DNA from: Comamonadaceae bacterium PBBC2 | GTDB lineage: Bacteria > Pseudomonadota > Gammaproteobacteria > Burkholderiales > Burkholderiaceae_C | DNA: 35,776 nt | Direction: 5' to 3' | NCBI GenBank assembly: GCA_002255935.1 | Contig: NKIO01000039.1 | Location: forward strand, 1-35,776 | Part shown: one piece after another, positions 1 through 6,330 of the stretch | Layout: every line of letters begins with the position of its first letter | Position numbering within the stretch: position 1 is the first letter of the stretch | Translations under genes and position numbers: made by a program | The notes under the pieces: model-generated | What the model saw: only the letters and a program-made list of their open reading frames with translations | What the model was told of the DNA's origin: nothing | Databases searched by the model: none

Positions 1-665
1 TCCCCCGCGTACTTGAGCGCAATGACACCATTGGGCACCATGTCGTTCAAAAACTGCGACGTGGTCACCGTCAGGTGCTGACGCTGCAATGCCATTTCGC
101 GCAGGGTGCCCTTGCCGGCAAAAACCAACGCAAAGAACACCACTACGGCCACTACAAGGCGGACGGCCGCAGGACGGGACTGCAGCGCTGCGTCTGGTCG
201 CAGGCGGGCCACAAGCATACGGTGCAGCCAGGTCGACGCCAGTGTGAGCACTACCACCAGCAGCAGCGTCCACACCACCGGAAAGTCGCGCCAAATGGTC
301 TGCAGCACCGCGACCGTGTCATCCTCCACCAAGCCGAACACCAGCGAGTCGATAGGCGTTTTGTAAAACCCGAAGTAGTGCAGGTTGATAAGCGAGAGCA
401 GCACAAACGCGCCGCTCATGCCCAGTGCGATGCGCCCCTGCACCTTTGCGGACACCCAGGGCAGCACCAGCAGCAGCAAAAAGCCTGCAATGGCACTCAC
501 CTTCAGGTCAAAACGGAATCCCTGAATCAGTACCGAAGTGATGTCCGAGGTGGGTGCCGAGAAGCCTTGTGGCCAAAAATACGCCAATTGCCCAAGCCGG
601 ATAAGGGACAAGGCCACCACCAACGGCACCACCAGCACCCAGGCCCGCAACAGGCCGCGTAACAT
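1..665 (-). CDS. LTA synthase-like sulfatase-family membrane transferase, N-terminal part
   Basis: The minus strand is open from an ATG at 665 to the window edge, so only about 221 N-terminal residues are present. They read MLRGLLRAWVLVVPLVVALS and continue with several hydrophobic segments (about residues 7-22, 57-73, 80-95, 125-142, 166-182). The segment ends in a motif like FLNDMVPNGVIALKYA. This layout and the F-N-D-x-V-P-N-G signature just after the last membrane helix resemble inner-membrane LTA synthase/MdoB-like phosphoglycerol or phosphoethanolamine transferases. Those carry a periplasmic sulfatase-fold domain after the helices; that catalytic domain would lie beyond the left edge and is not seen. 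The gene follows ivd in the same direction with a 76-base gap. The frame stays open upstream of 665 almost to the ivd stop, so a TTG start upstream is possible. Substrate is unknown. Confidence 0.7.
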   Translation of the reverse strand, partial: MLRGLLRAWVLVVPLVVALSLIRLGQLAYFWPQGFSAPTSDITSVLIQGFRFDLKVSAIAGFLLLLVLPWVSAKVQGRIALGMSGAFVLLSLINLHYFGFYKTPIDSLVFGLVEDDTVAVLQTIWRDFPVVWTLLLVVVLTLASTWLHRMLVARLRPDAALQSRPAAVRLVVAVVVFFALVFAGKGTLREMALQRQHLTVTTSQFLNDMVPNGVIALKYAG

Positions 666-741
666 GCCCCGAAGGGCGGTGGAAAGTGAAGTACGGATCA
701 GGGGCAGCAAATCGGTCGTCCCGGGCAAGGTTGGCGAAGAC

Positions 742-1923
742 TTACATTGTCTCCGCGAACAGCTCCCGCCCAATCAGCATGCGGCGGATCTCGCTGGTTC
801 CCGCCCCGATTTCGTACAACTTGGCGTCGCGCCACAGCCGGCCCAGGGGGTATTCATTGATATAGCCGTTGCCACCAAAAATCTGCACGCCCTCGCCGGC
901 CATCCACGTGGCCTTCTCTGCGGTCCACAAAATGACCGAGGCACAGTCTTTGCGCACCTGGCGTACGTGCTCCGTACCGAGCAGATCGAGGTTCTTAGCC
1001 ACGGTGTAGGCAAATGAACGACCAGCCTGCAGCACGGTGTACATGTCGGCCACCTTGCCCTGGATCAGCTGGAACTCGCCAATGCTCTGGCCAAACTGCT
1101 TGCGGTCGTGGATGTAGGGGATCACGTTGTCCATGACGGCCTGCATGATGCCCAGCGGGCCACCGGTCAGCACGGCGCGTTCGTAGTCGAGGCCGCTCAT
1201 CAGCACCTTGGCGCCGTTGTTGAGGCCGCCCAAGATGTTTTCGGCCGGCACTTCCACGTTCTCAAACACCAGCTCGCCGGTGTGGCTGCCGCGCATGCCC
1301 AGCTTGTCGAGCTTTTGCGCGATGGAAAAGCCCTTCATGCCCTTTTCGATCAAAAAGGCCGTCACGCCACGGGCGCCCAACTCGGGCTCGCTCTTGGCAT
1401 AGACCACCAGCGTGTCGGCGTCAGGCCCGTTGGTGATCCACATCTTGCTGCCGTTGAGCAGGTAGTAGCCGCCTTTGTCCTCGGCCTTGAGCTTCATGCT
1501 CAGCACGTCCGAGCCTGCACCGGGTTCGGACATGGCCAAAGCGCCGACGTGCTCGCCACTGATCAGCTTGGGCAGGTATTTGGCGCGCTGGGCTTCGTTA
1601 CCGTTGCGCTTGATCTGGTTGACACACAGGTTGGAGTGGGCGCCATAAGACAGACCCACCGAGGCGCTGGCACGCGAGATTTCTTCCATGGCCACCATGT
1701 GCGCCAAATAGCCCATGTTGGCGCCGCCGTATTCCTCGCCCACGGTGATGCCCAGCACGCCCAAGTCGCCCATCTTGCGCCACAAGTCCATGGGGAACTG
1801 GTCGTTGCGGTCGATCTCGGCCGCGCGGGGGGCGATTTCGGCTTGGGCGAAGTCACGCACCGCGTCGCGCAGGGCGTCGATGTCTTCACCGAGTTGGAAA
1901 TTCAGGCCGGGCAGGTTGTTCAT
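742..1923 (-). CDS. ivd: isovaleryl-CoA dehydrogenase
   Basis: A 393-residue acyl-CoA dehydrogenase, full length for the family. It oxidises isovaleryl-CoA to 3-methylcrotonyl-CoA in leucine breakdown, using FAD and passing electrons to electron transfer flavoprotein. Acyl-CoA dehydrogenase signatures are visible: [10 protein letters not shown] near 130-139, KMWITNG near 160-166, [16 protein letters not shown] near 208-223 and QIFGGNGY near the C terminus. The Glu in the motif [10 protein letters not shown] (Glu248) sits where the catalytic base of isovaleryl-CoA dehydrogenases lies, rather than the C-terminal position used by medium-chain enzymes. The ATG at 1923 follows a GGAG-like ribosome site. 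It is 19 bases downstream of the thioesterase and is probably transcribed with it from the palindromic promoter near 2410-2439. Partner genes of the pathway (methylcrotonyl-CoA carboxylase, hydratase, HMG-CoA lyase) are not in this window. Confidence 0.95.
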   Translation of the reverse strand: MNNLPGLNFQLGEDIDALRDAVRDFAQAEIAPRAAEIDRNDQFPMDLWRKMGDLGVLGITVGEEYGGANMGYLAHMVAMEEISRASASVGLSYGAHSNLCVNQIKRNGNEAQRAKYLPKLISGEHVGALAMSEPGAGSDVLSMKLKAEDKGGYYLLNGSKMWITNGPDADTLVVYAKSEPELGARGVTAFLIEKGMKGFSIAQKLDKLGMRGSHTGELVFENVEVPAENILGGLNNGAKVLMSGLDYERAVLTGGPLGIMQAVMDNVIPYIHDRKQFGQSIGEFQLIQGKVADMYTVLQAGRSFAYTVAKNLDLLGTEHVRQVRKDCASVILWTAEKATWMAGEGVQIFGGNGYINEYPLGRLWRDAKLYEIGAGTSEIRRMLIGRELFAETM

Positions 1924-1942
1924 GGGGAGTCTCCAGAGGTTC

Positions 1943-2377
1943 TCAGTAGGTTTGCGGCACGGGGGCCAGTGTTTGTTGCATCACCGCGCAAGGTGAGCTT
2001 TTGCCGTCGGCATCGATGTGCACGACCTCGGCAGAGGTGACCACCACACGGCGGCCGGCCTTGATGACTTTGCCGATGGCGCGGATTTCGCCGCCTTGGT
2101 GGCTGGCCAGAAAATTGATCTTGTATTCCACCGTCACGACTTCCATGCCTTCGGGCATGACCGTCAAAGCCGCATAGCCACCGGCGATGTCGGCCAGTGC
2201 GCCGATGGCGCCACCGTGAAAGCCGCCTTGCTGTTGCGTGATCTTGTCGCTGTAGGGGATGGCCAACTCGACCTGGCCTTCGCTGGCGGACAACAAGCGC
2301 ACGCCCAAATGCTGCATCAGGCCTTGCCGGGCCAGGCTGCGGGCAACGCGTTCGTGGGCAGAAACAGGAGGGGTCAC
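1943..2377 (-). CDS. PaaI-type hotdog-fold acyl-CoA thioesterase
   Basis: A 144-residue single-domain hotdog protein. The region [20 protein letters not shown] (about 51-70) is the family signature in which the HGG segment and a following acidic residue line the active site. It probably hydrolyses an acyl-CoA thioester to free acid and CoA; the exact substrate cannot be read from sequence. The start used here is GTG at 2377; no in-frame ATG exists nearby and the ribosome site is weak, so this start is a best guess. It lies between the liuR-like gene and ivd, 19 bases before ivd. That position suggests a role relieving CoA trapping or trimming side products in branched-chain acyl-CoA metabolism. 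This role is inference from context. Confidence 0.85.
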   Translation of the reverse strand: MTPPVSAHERVARSLARQGLMQHLGVRLLSASEGQVELAIPYSDKITQQQGGFHGGAIGALADIAGGYAALTVMPEGMEVVTVEYKINFLASHQGGEIRAIGKVIKAGRRVVVTSAEVVHIDADGKSSPCAVMQQTLAPVPQTY

Positions 2378-2409
2378 GGCTGTGGGATGGTGGAACTTCA
2401 GAAGCCCAG

Positions 2410-2438
2410 ACTGTAATTGACGTTTACGTAAACGTCAA
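2410..2438 (-). promoter_or_regulatory. predicted sigma-70 promoter for thioesterase-ivd
   Basis: Read on the minus strand, TTGACG (2438-2433) is followed after 17 bases by TACAGT (2415-2410), which fits a -35/-10 pair with normal spacing. The -35 box is part of the palindrome at 2416-2439, so a protein bound there would cover the -35 and the spacer. Transcription would begin about 25 bases before the GTG at 2377. Confidence 0.55.
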
Positions 2439-2439
2439 T
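2416..2439. promoter_or_regulatory. perfect 24-bp palindrome, predicted LiuR-type operator (site 1)
   Basis: The sequence is a perfect 24-base inverted repeat with core half-sites TTGACGTT (2417-2424) and AACGTCAA (2431-2438) separated by 6 bases. It lies 6 bases past the liuR-like stop codon and upstream of the thioesterase-ivd genes. The same half-sites recur at 2922-2942 on the other side of the regulator gene. A dimeric MerR-family protein encoded between the two sites is the obvious binding candidate. Binding is inferred. Confidence 0.75.
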
Positions 2440-2446
2440 CAGGGTT

Positions 2447-2851
2447 TTACCCGCCCGAGGCCATTTTGGAGGCCTTGGTCAGCAGGGTTTTGGTTTCTTT
2501 TTCGTGGGTTTTCACCTCGTCCAGCGTGGCCTCCAGATCGGCCAGCTGCGATTCGAGTTGCTGGCGGTGTTCGGCCAGCACGACCAAAAACTTTTTCAGC
2601 TGCGGTACGGTGTCGCGCGGGCTGTCGTACATGTCGATCAGGTCTTTGGCCTCGGTGAGCGACAGGCCCAGGCGCTTGGCCCGCAGCGTAAGTTTGAGCC
2701 GCGTGCGGTCACGTGACGAATACACCCGGTTGCGCCCCCCCGGCCCGGAGCGCTCAGGCTCGAGCAAACCCATGTCTTCGTAAAAACGGATCGCCCGCGT
2801 GGTCAGGTCAAATTCCTGAGCGAGGTCGCTGATCGTGTAGGTGCTGGCCAT
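2447..2851 (-). CDS. liuR: MerR-family transcriptional regulator, LiuR-like
   Basis: A 134-residue MerR-type regulator. The N terminus (YTISDLAQEFDLTTRAIRFY, about 5-24) is the winged helix-turn-helix. RNRVYSSRDRTRL follows as the wing region, and residues about 85-125 form a long heptad-like dimerisation coiled coil. No Cys pair typical of metal-sensing MerR proteins is present, which fits an acyl-CoA or other organic effector. LiuR proteins are MerR-family regulators of leucine/isovalerate degradation genes in proteobacteria, and this gene sits directly beside ivd. The ATG at 2851 has a GGAG ribosome site 6 bases upstream. Palindromes before and after the gene suggest both autoregulation and control of the neighbours. 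The family call is sure; the LiuR identity rests on context and general likeness. Confidence 0.82.
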   Translation of the reverse strand: MASTYTISDLAQEFDLTTRAIRFYEDMGLLEPERSGPGGRNRVYSSRDRTRLKLTLRAKRLGLSLTEAKDLIDMYDSPRDTVPQLKKFLVVLAEHRQQLESQLADLEATLDEVKTHEKETKTLLTKASKMASGG

Positions 2852-2921
2852 GGGGGTACTCCGACTTTGCGCACTGGGGACAGGTCCGCGAAGGGGTGCC
2901 CACCTAGAATGCTTTTCACGT

Positions 2922-2942
2922 TTGACGTTAACGTAACGTCAA
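2922..2942. promoter_or_regulatory. imperfect-spacer palindrome, predicted LiuR-type operator (site 2)
   Basis: Half-sites TTGACGTT (2922-2929) and AACGTCAA (2935-2942) are identical to those of site 1 but are separated by 5 rather than 6 bases. The site lies in the divergent intergenic region, about 70 bases before the regulator ATG (2851) and 32 bases before the ATG of the metallo-hydrolase (2975). It could control both. TTGACG within either half could serve as a -35 box, but no convincing -10 could be paired with it. Confidence 0.7.
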
Positions 2943-2974
2943 TTGAGCGAATGCTAACCCAAACCACTGCCTGC

Positions 2975-4063
2975 ATGTCCAACTCCGCCCCCTCTTCCAC
3001 GCTGGACTACCCGTTTGGCGACCAGCTGCCCGAGACGGGCAACGTGATCGAGGTCGCCCCGGGCGTGCTGTGGCTGCGCATGGGCCTGCCCTTTGCGCTG
3101 GACCACATCAACCTGTGGCTGCTGCTCGACCGCTTGCCGCACCCCAGCCAGGCCGGCGCCGAGCAAGAAGGCTGGACCGTGGTGGACTGCGGCATCGACA
3201 ACCCCGCCACGCGCGAGGCCTGGCTGAACATCGAAGCCACGCACTTGCAGGGCCTGCCCATCTTGCGCGTGATCGCGACCCACATGCACCCCGACCACAT
3301 GGGCTTGGCCCACTGGCTGTGTGAACGCTGGCAAGCCCCCTTGTGGATGAGCACCAGCGAATACCAATCGGCGGTGATGGCGCAGTCGGGCGTGTCCAAT
3401 TTCGGGGGCGAGCCCACCATGAAGTTCTATGCCGCGCACGGCTGGAACAAAACCGATGACCTCTTGCAGATCAAGGCCCGCGTGGGTTACTACACCAGCA
3501 TGGTGCCGCTGGTACCGCCCGCTTATGTGCGCTTGATGGCGGACCACACGGTGCGCATTCACGGCCAAGACTGGCGCTGCATCAGTGGCTTTGGCCACTC
3601 GCCCGAACACATGGCTTTGCACTGCGAAGAGCGGGGCATCTTGATCAGTGGCGACATGCTGCTGCCCTCGATCTCGACCAATGTGAGCGTGTACGCGCAA
3701 GAGCCGCAGGGCAATGCCTTGCAGTTGTTTTTGGACTCGCTGACCAAAATGCAGGACCTGCCCGACAGCACCTTGGTGCTGCCCTCGCACGGCCGACCTT
3801 TCAGGGGTGCGGCGTTGCGCATTGCGCAGCTGCGTGCCCACCACGACGAACGCCTGAGCGAGCTGCTGCAGGCCTGCACCGCGCAAGCCTTGTCGGCCCA
3901 CGACGCGCTGCCCGTGCTGTTCAAGCGCCCATTGAATGTGCACCAAATGACCTTTGCCATGGGCGAGTCGGTGGCGCACCTGCACATGCTGTGGCTGAGT
4001 GGGCAATTGCAGCGCGAGCTGCAAGCCGACGGCGTTTACCGCTTCAAAACCGCTCAGTCCTGA
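2975..4063 (+). CDS. metallo-beta-lactamase-fold hydrolase divergent from liuR
   Basis: With the ATG at 2975 this is a 362-residue soluble protein. The metal-binding motif THMHPDHMG (HxHxDH type) lies near residue 106-114. Later metal ligands appear as GFGHSPEHM, SGDMLLPS and PSHGRPF, in the order expected for the fold. An insertion of about 60 residues follows the first motif, and a C-terminal helical region (about 300-355) resembles the extra domain of LACTB2-like members. The family includes thioesterases, glyoxalase II enzymes and nucleases; the substrate is not evident. Divergent placement from a LiuR-like regulator with a shared operator suggests acyl-CoA or acyl-thioester hydrolysis. 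An alternative in-frame ATG at 2951 would start 9 bases after the operator; neither start has a strong ribosome site. Its 3' end overlaps the convergent gene at 4054 by 10 bases. Confidence 0.85.
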   Translation: MSNSAPSSTLDYPFGDQLPETGNVIEVAPGVLWLRMGLPFALDHINLWLLLDRLPHPSQAGAEQEGWTVVDCGIDNPATREAWLNIEATHLQGLPILRVIATHMHPDHMGLAHWLCERWQAPLWMSTSEYQSAVMAQSGVSNFGGEPTMKFYAAHGWNKTDDLLQIKARVGYYTSMVPLVPPAYVRLMADHTVRIHGQDWRCISGFGHSPEHMALHCEERGILISGDMLLPSISTNVSVYAQEPQGNALQLFLDSLTKMQDLPDSTLVLPSHGRPFRGAALRIAQLRAHHDERLSELLQACTAQALSAHDALPVLFKRPLNVHQMTFAMGESVAHLHMLWLSGQLQRELQADGVYRFKTAQS

Positions 4064-4983
4064 GCCAGCCCCACCGGGGATTCTTTGAGGGCCTTGCGCC
4101 GCTGCACGTAGTCGGGCATCACTTCGCCCACCGTCTCCCAAAAGCGGGGGCTGTGGTTCATCTCGCGCAGGTGGGCCAGCTCGTGCACCACCACGTAATC
4201 GATCTGGCTGACCGGCAAATGGATGAGCCGCCAGTTCAGGCGAATGTGCCCGTCGCTGCGTGCGCTGCCCCAGCGGGTGCTGGCACTCGACAGGCTGAGC
4301 TTGCGCCACTGCACCCCCAGCAAGGGCGCGAAGTGCTGCAAACGCTGCTCAAACAAGGTGCGGGCTTGCTTTTTGAGCCAGGCCTCGGCCACCTCGCGCA
4401 CCTGCGTGGCCGAAGCGCCAGGCGGCACACTCACGGGCAAACGCTGCACGTCTGCGGCTGCGACTTGTGGCGTGCCGCGATCGAGCACACACAGCTGCAC
4501 CGTGCCACCCAAAAAGGGCACGTGCGCCCCATGTGTCCATTCGATGGCTTGCTGAAATTGCTCGGTCTGGCGCTGCCGGGCTTGCTGCAGCTTGGCCACG
4601 ATCCAGGCGCCTTTTTCTTGCACGGCCGCGTCCACCTCGCGCAAGGTGACCCAGCTGGGCGCGCGCACCACCAGCCCTTCGGCACCAACCATGAAGCCGA
4701 TGCTGCGGCGGCGCGAGCGCTCGAACAGAAACGACACGGTCATGCCATGCAAGACGGCATGGCGGTTGGCGGTGGGGTGGCTAAAGCCCGAGGGCTCGGG
4801 CAAAGCCTGCGACGGCATCAAATCAGATGGGGGCTTGGCTTGGGGTGCGGCCTGGGGTTCGGCCGATGGCGGCGGCGCGGCCACAGCGCCGGCAAGGTCG
4901 GTGGGTGCCGCTTTGTGCGGCGCAGGCAGCACCGGATCGCCTCCGGTGAAAAAGTCCAGCACAAACTGCAGTGGCGCGCGCAT
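4054..4983 (-). CDS. YgjP-like (DUF45/M48-type) zinc metallopeptidase
   Basis: A 309-residue protein whose C-terminal part carries the zinc-protease motif HELAH (267-271) followed by H277 in the context LREMNHSPRFW. This is characteristic of the YgjP/WLM-like DUF45 family. An upstream block SSASTRWGSARSDGHIRLNW is also typical. No signal peptide or membrane helix is evident, so it is probably cytoplasmic. Residues about 20-70 are a Pro/Ala-rich, low-complexity extension ahead of the conserved domain; family members are often near 240 residues, so this extension is extra. The physiological substrate is unknown. It is the last gene of the minus-strand run after plsC (18-base gap), and its end overlaps the convergent hydrolase gene. 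Confidence 0.88.
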   Translation of the reverse strand: MRAPLQFVLDFFTGGDPVLPAPHKAAPTDLAGAVAAPPPSAEPQAAPQAKPPSDLMPSQALPEPSGFSHPTANRHAVLHGMTVSFLFERSRRRSIGFMVGAEGLVVRAPSWVTLREVDAAVQEKGAWIVAKLQQARQRQTEQFQQAIEWTHGAHVPFLGGTVQLCVLDRGTPQVAAADVQRLPVSVPPGASATQVREVAEAWLKKQARTLFEQRLQHFAPLLGVQWRKLSLSSASTRWGSARSDGHIRLNWRLIHLPVSQIDYVVVHELAHLREMNHSPRFWETVGEVMPDYVQRRKALKESPVGLAQD

Positions 4984-5001
4984 GCTTCGCCCTGTCTTCG
5001 G

Positions 5002-5745
5002 TCAGTTGGAAGCGGGGTAAGCCTCGGGGTCGAGCCGGTGCATTTCGGCTTCGATCCAGTTTTCGACTTCGCGCATCAACTCGTCAGCGTCGCGTCCCAC
5101 GCTGGGGATGGCTTGGCCGATCGAGATGTCCACCACGCCGGGCTTTTTGACGAAGGCCTTGGTCGGCCAGCAACGCGCCGAGGTCACCGCAATCGGAATG
5201 ACGGGCACACCGGCCGCGATGGCCAGGCGGGCGCCGCCGGTTTTGTACTCGCCTTTTTGGCCGCGCGGGATGCGTGTGCCTTCAGGGAACATGATGACCC
5301 ACACGCCCTCTTGCATGAGGCGGCGGCCTTGCTGCACCACCTTGGCAAAAGCTCGAGAGCGCTGCTTGCGGTCGATGTGGATCATGTCCAAACGGCCCAT
5401 GGCCCAACCAAAAAACGGCACGCTCAGCAGCTCTTTTTTGAACACATAGGCCAGCGGGTGCGGCATGATCACCGGCATCACAAAGGTCTCCCAAGTCGAC
5501 TGGTGCTTGACCAACAGGACCGCAGGATCTTTCGCGCCTTGGGGCAGGTTTTCCATGCCCTGGATGCGGTTTTGGATGCCCAAAATTCGGGTGCCACTGT
5601 TCACCGCCAAACGCAGCCAAGCGGCGCAAATCCAGTACAGGCGTGTGCTGCTGACGAAGTAAGAAACCACCACCACAAACAGCGCCCAAGGAATGACCGT
5701 GATGGCCATCCAGAGCATGTGGATTACAGCGCGGATGAAATTCAT
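5002..5745 (-). CDS. plsC: 1-acyl-sn-glycerol-3-phosphate acyltransferase
   Basis: A 247-residue membrane-associated acyltransferase that converts lysophosphatidic acid to phosphatidic acid in phospholipid synthesis. An N-terminal hydrophobic segment (about 9-32) anchors it to the inner membrane. Motif I is HQSTWE (81-86), the H-x4-D/E catalytic pair with Glu in place of Asp. Motif III is FPEGTR (153-158), which binds the glycerol-3-phosphate moiety, and VPVIPIAV is motif IV. The gene follows gmhB by 8 bases and precedes the YgjP-like gene, so all three are probably one transcript with glyQS upstream. Confidence 0.92.
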   Translation of the reverse strand: MNFIRAVIHMLWMAITVIPWALFVVVVSYFVSSTRLYWICAAWLRLAVNSGTRILGIQNRIQGMENLPQGAKDPAVLLVKHQSTWETFVMPVIMPHPLAYVFKKELLSVPFFGWAMGRLDMIHIDRKQRSRAFAKVVQQGRRLMQEGVWVIMFPEGTRIPRGQKGEYKTGGARLAIAAGVPVIPIAVTSARCWPTKAFVKKPGVVDISIGQAIPSVGRDADELMREVENWIEAEMHRLDPEAYPASN

Positions 5746-5753
5746 GGGGGCAA

Positions 5754-6323
5754 TCAGTTGGAAGACGTTTCACCCAGCAGGTGATCGACAAACGCGGCCA
5801 GATCGGCGTGCACCTGGGTGCCCGCCGGGAAGGTTGCAGGCAAGGCCTGTCCCTGAACATCGGGATGGCGGCCGGTCAGCACCAGGTGCGGCGCGCAGCC
5901 TGCCGCGTGCGCCGCCTCCATGTCGCGCAGGCTGTCGCCGACATAGGGCACGCCCTTGAGGTCGATGCCGTAACGCTCCTGAATTTGGTGCAGCAAACCC
6001 GGTGCAGGTTTGCGGCAGCTGCAGCCTTCGTCGGGCGCATGGGGGCAATAGAAAATCGCATCGATGCGTCCACCGGCGGCGGCCAATGTCTTGAGCATGT
6101 GGGCATGCACAGCGTTCAGTGCGGCCATGTCGAACAGGCCGCGCCCCAAACCCGACTGGTTGGTGGCCAACACCACATGAAAGCCCGCATGGTTGAGCCG
6201 GCTGATCGCCTCGAGCGAGCCGGGCAGCGGCTGCCATTCCTCGGGCGACTTGACGAACTCTTCGCTGGCCCGGTTGATGGTGCCATCCCGGTCCAGAACG
6301 ACGAGCTTCATGTGGGTGTTCAT
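5754..6323 (-). CDS. gmhB: D-glycero-beta-D-manno-heptose-1,7-bisphosphate 7-phosphatase
   Basis: A 189-residue HAD-superfamily phosphatase for ADP-heptose synthesis, needed for lipopolysaccharide inner core. The nucleophile motif is DRDGTIN (Asp11, Asp13). ATNQSG provides the second HAD motif. The Cys/His zinc-binding loop CPHAPDEGCSCRKPAPG, near 93-109, is the hallmark of the GmhB group, and VGDSLRD carries the last acidic motif. The ATG at 6323 gives a four-residue extension before a second in-frame ATG at 6311, which could also be the start. It lies 7 bases after glyS. Confidence 0.92.
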   Translation of the reverse strand: MNTHMKLVVLDRDGTINRASEEFVKSPEEWQPLPGSLEAISRLNHAGFHVVLATNQSGLGRGLFDMAALNAVHAHMLKTLAAAGGRIDAIFYCPHAPDEGCSCRKPAPGLLHQIQERYGIDLKGVPYVGDSLRDMEAAHAAGCAPHLVLTGRHPDVQGQALPATFPAGTQVHADLAAFVDHLLGETSSN

Positions 6324-6330
6324 GGGACGA

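Noticed and set aside
75..662. Plus-strand frame of 195 codons at the left edge
   Set aside because: Low-complexity His/Gln/Arg-rich translation. The minus strand encodes a convincing multi-helix membrane protein here.
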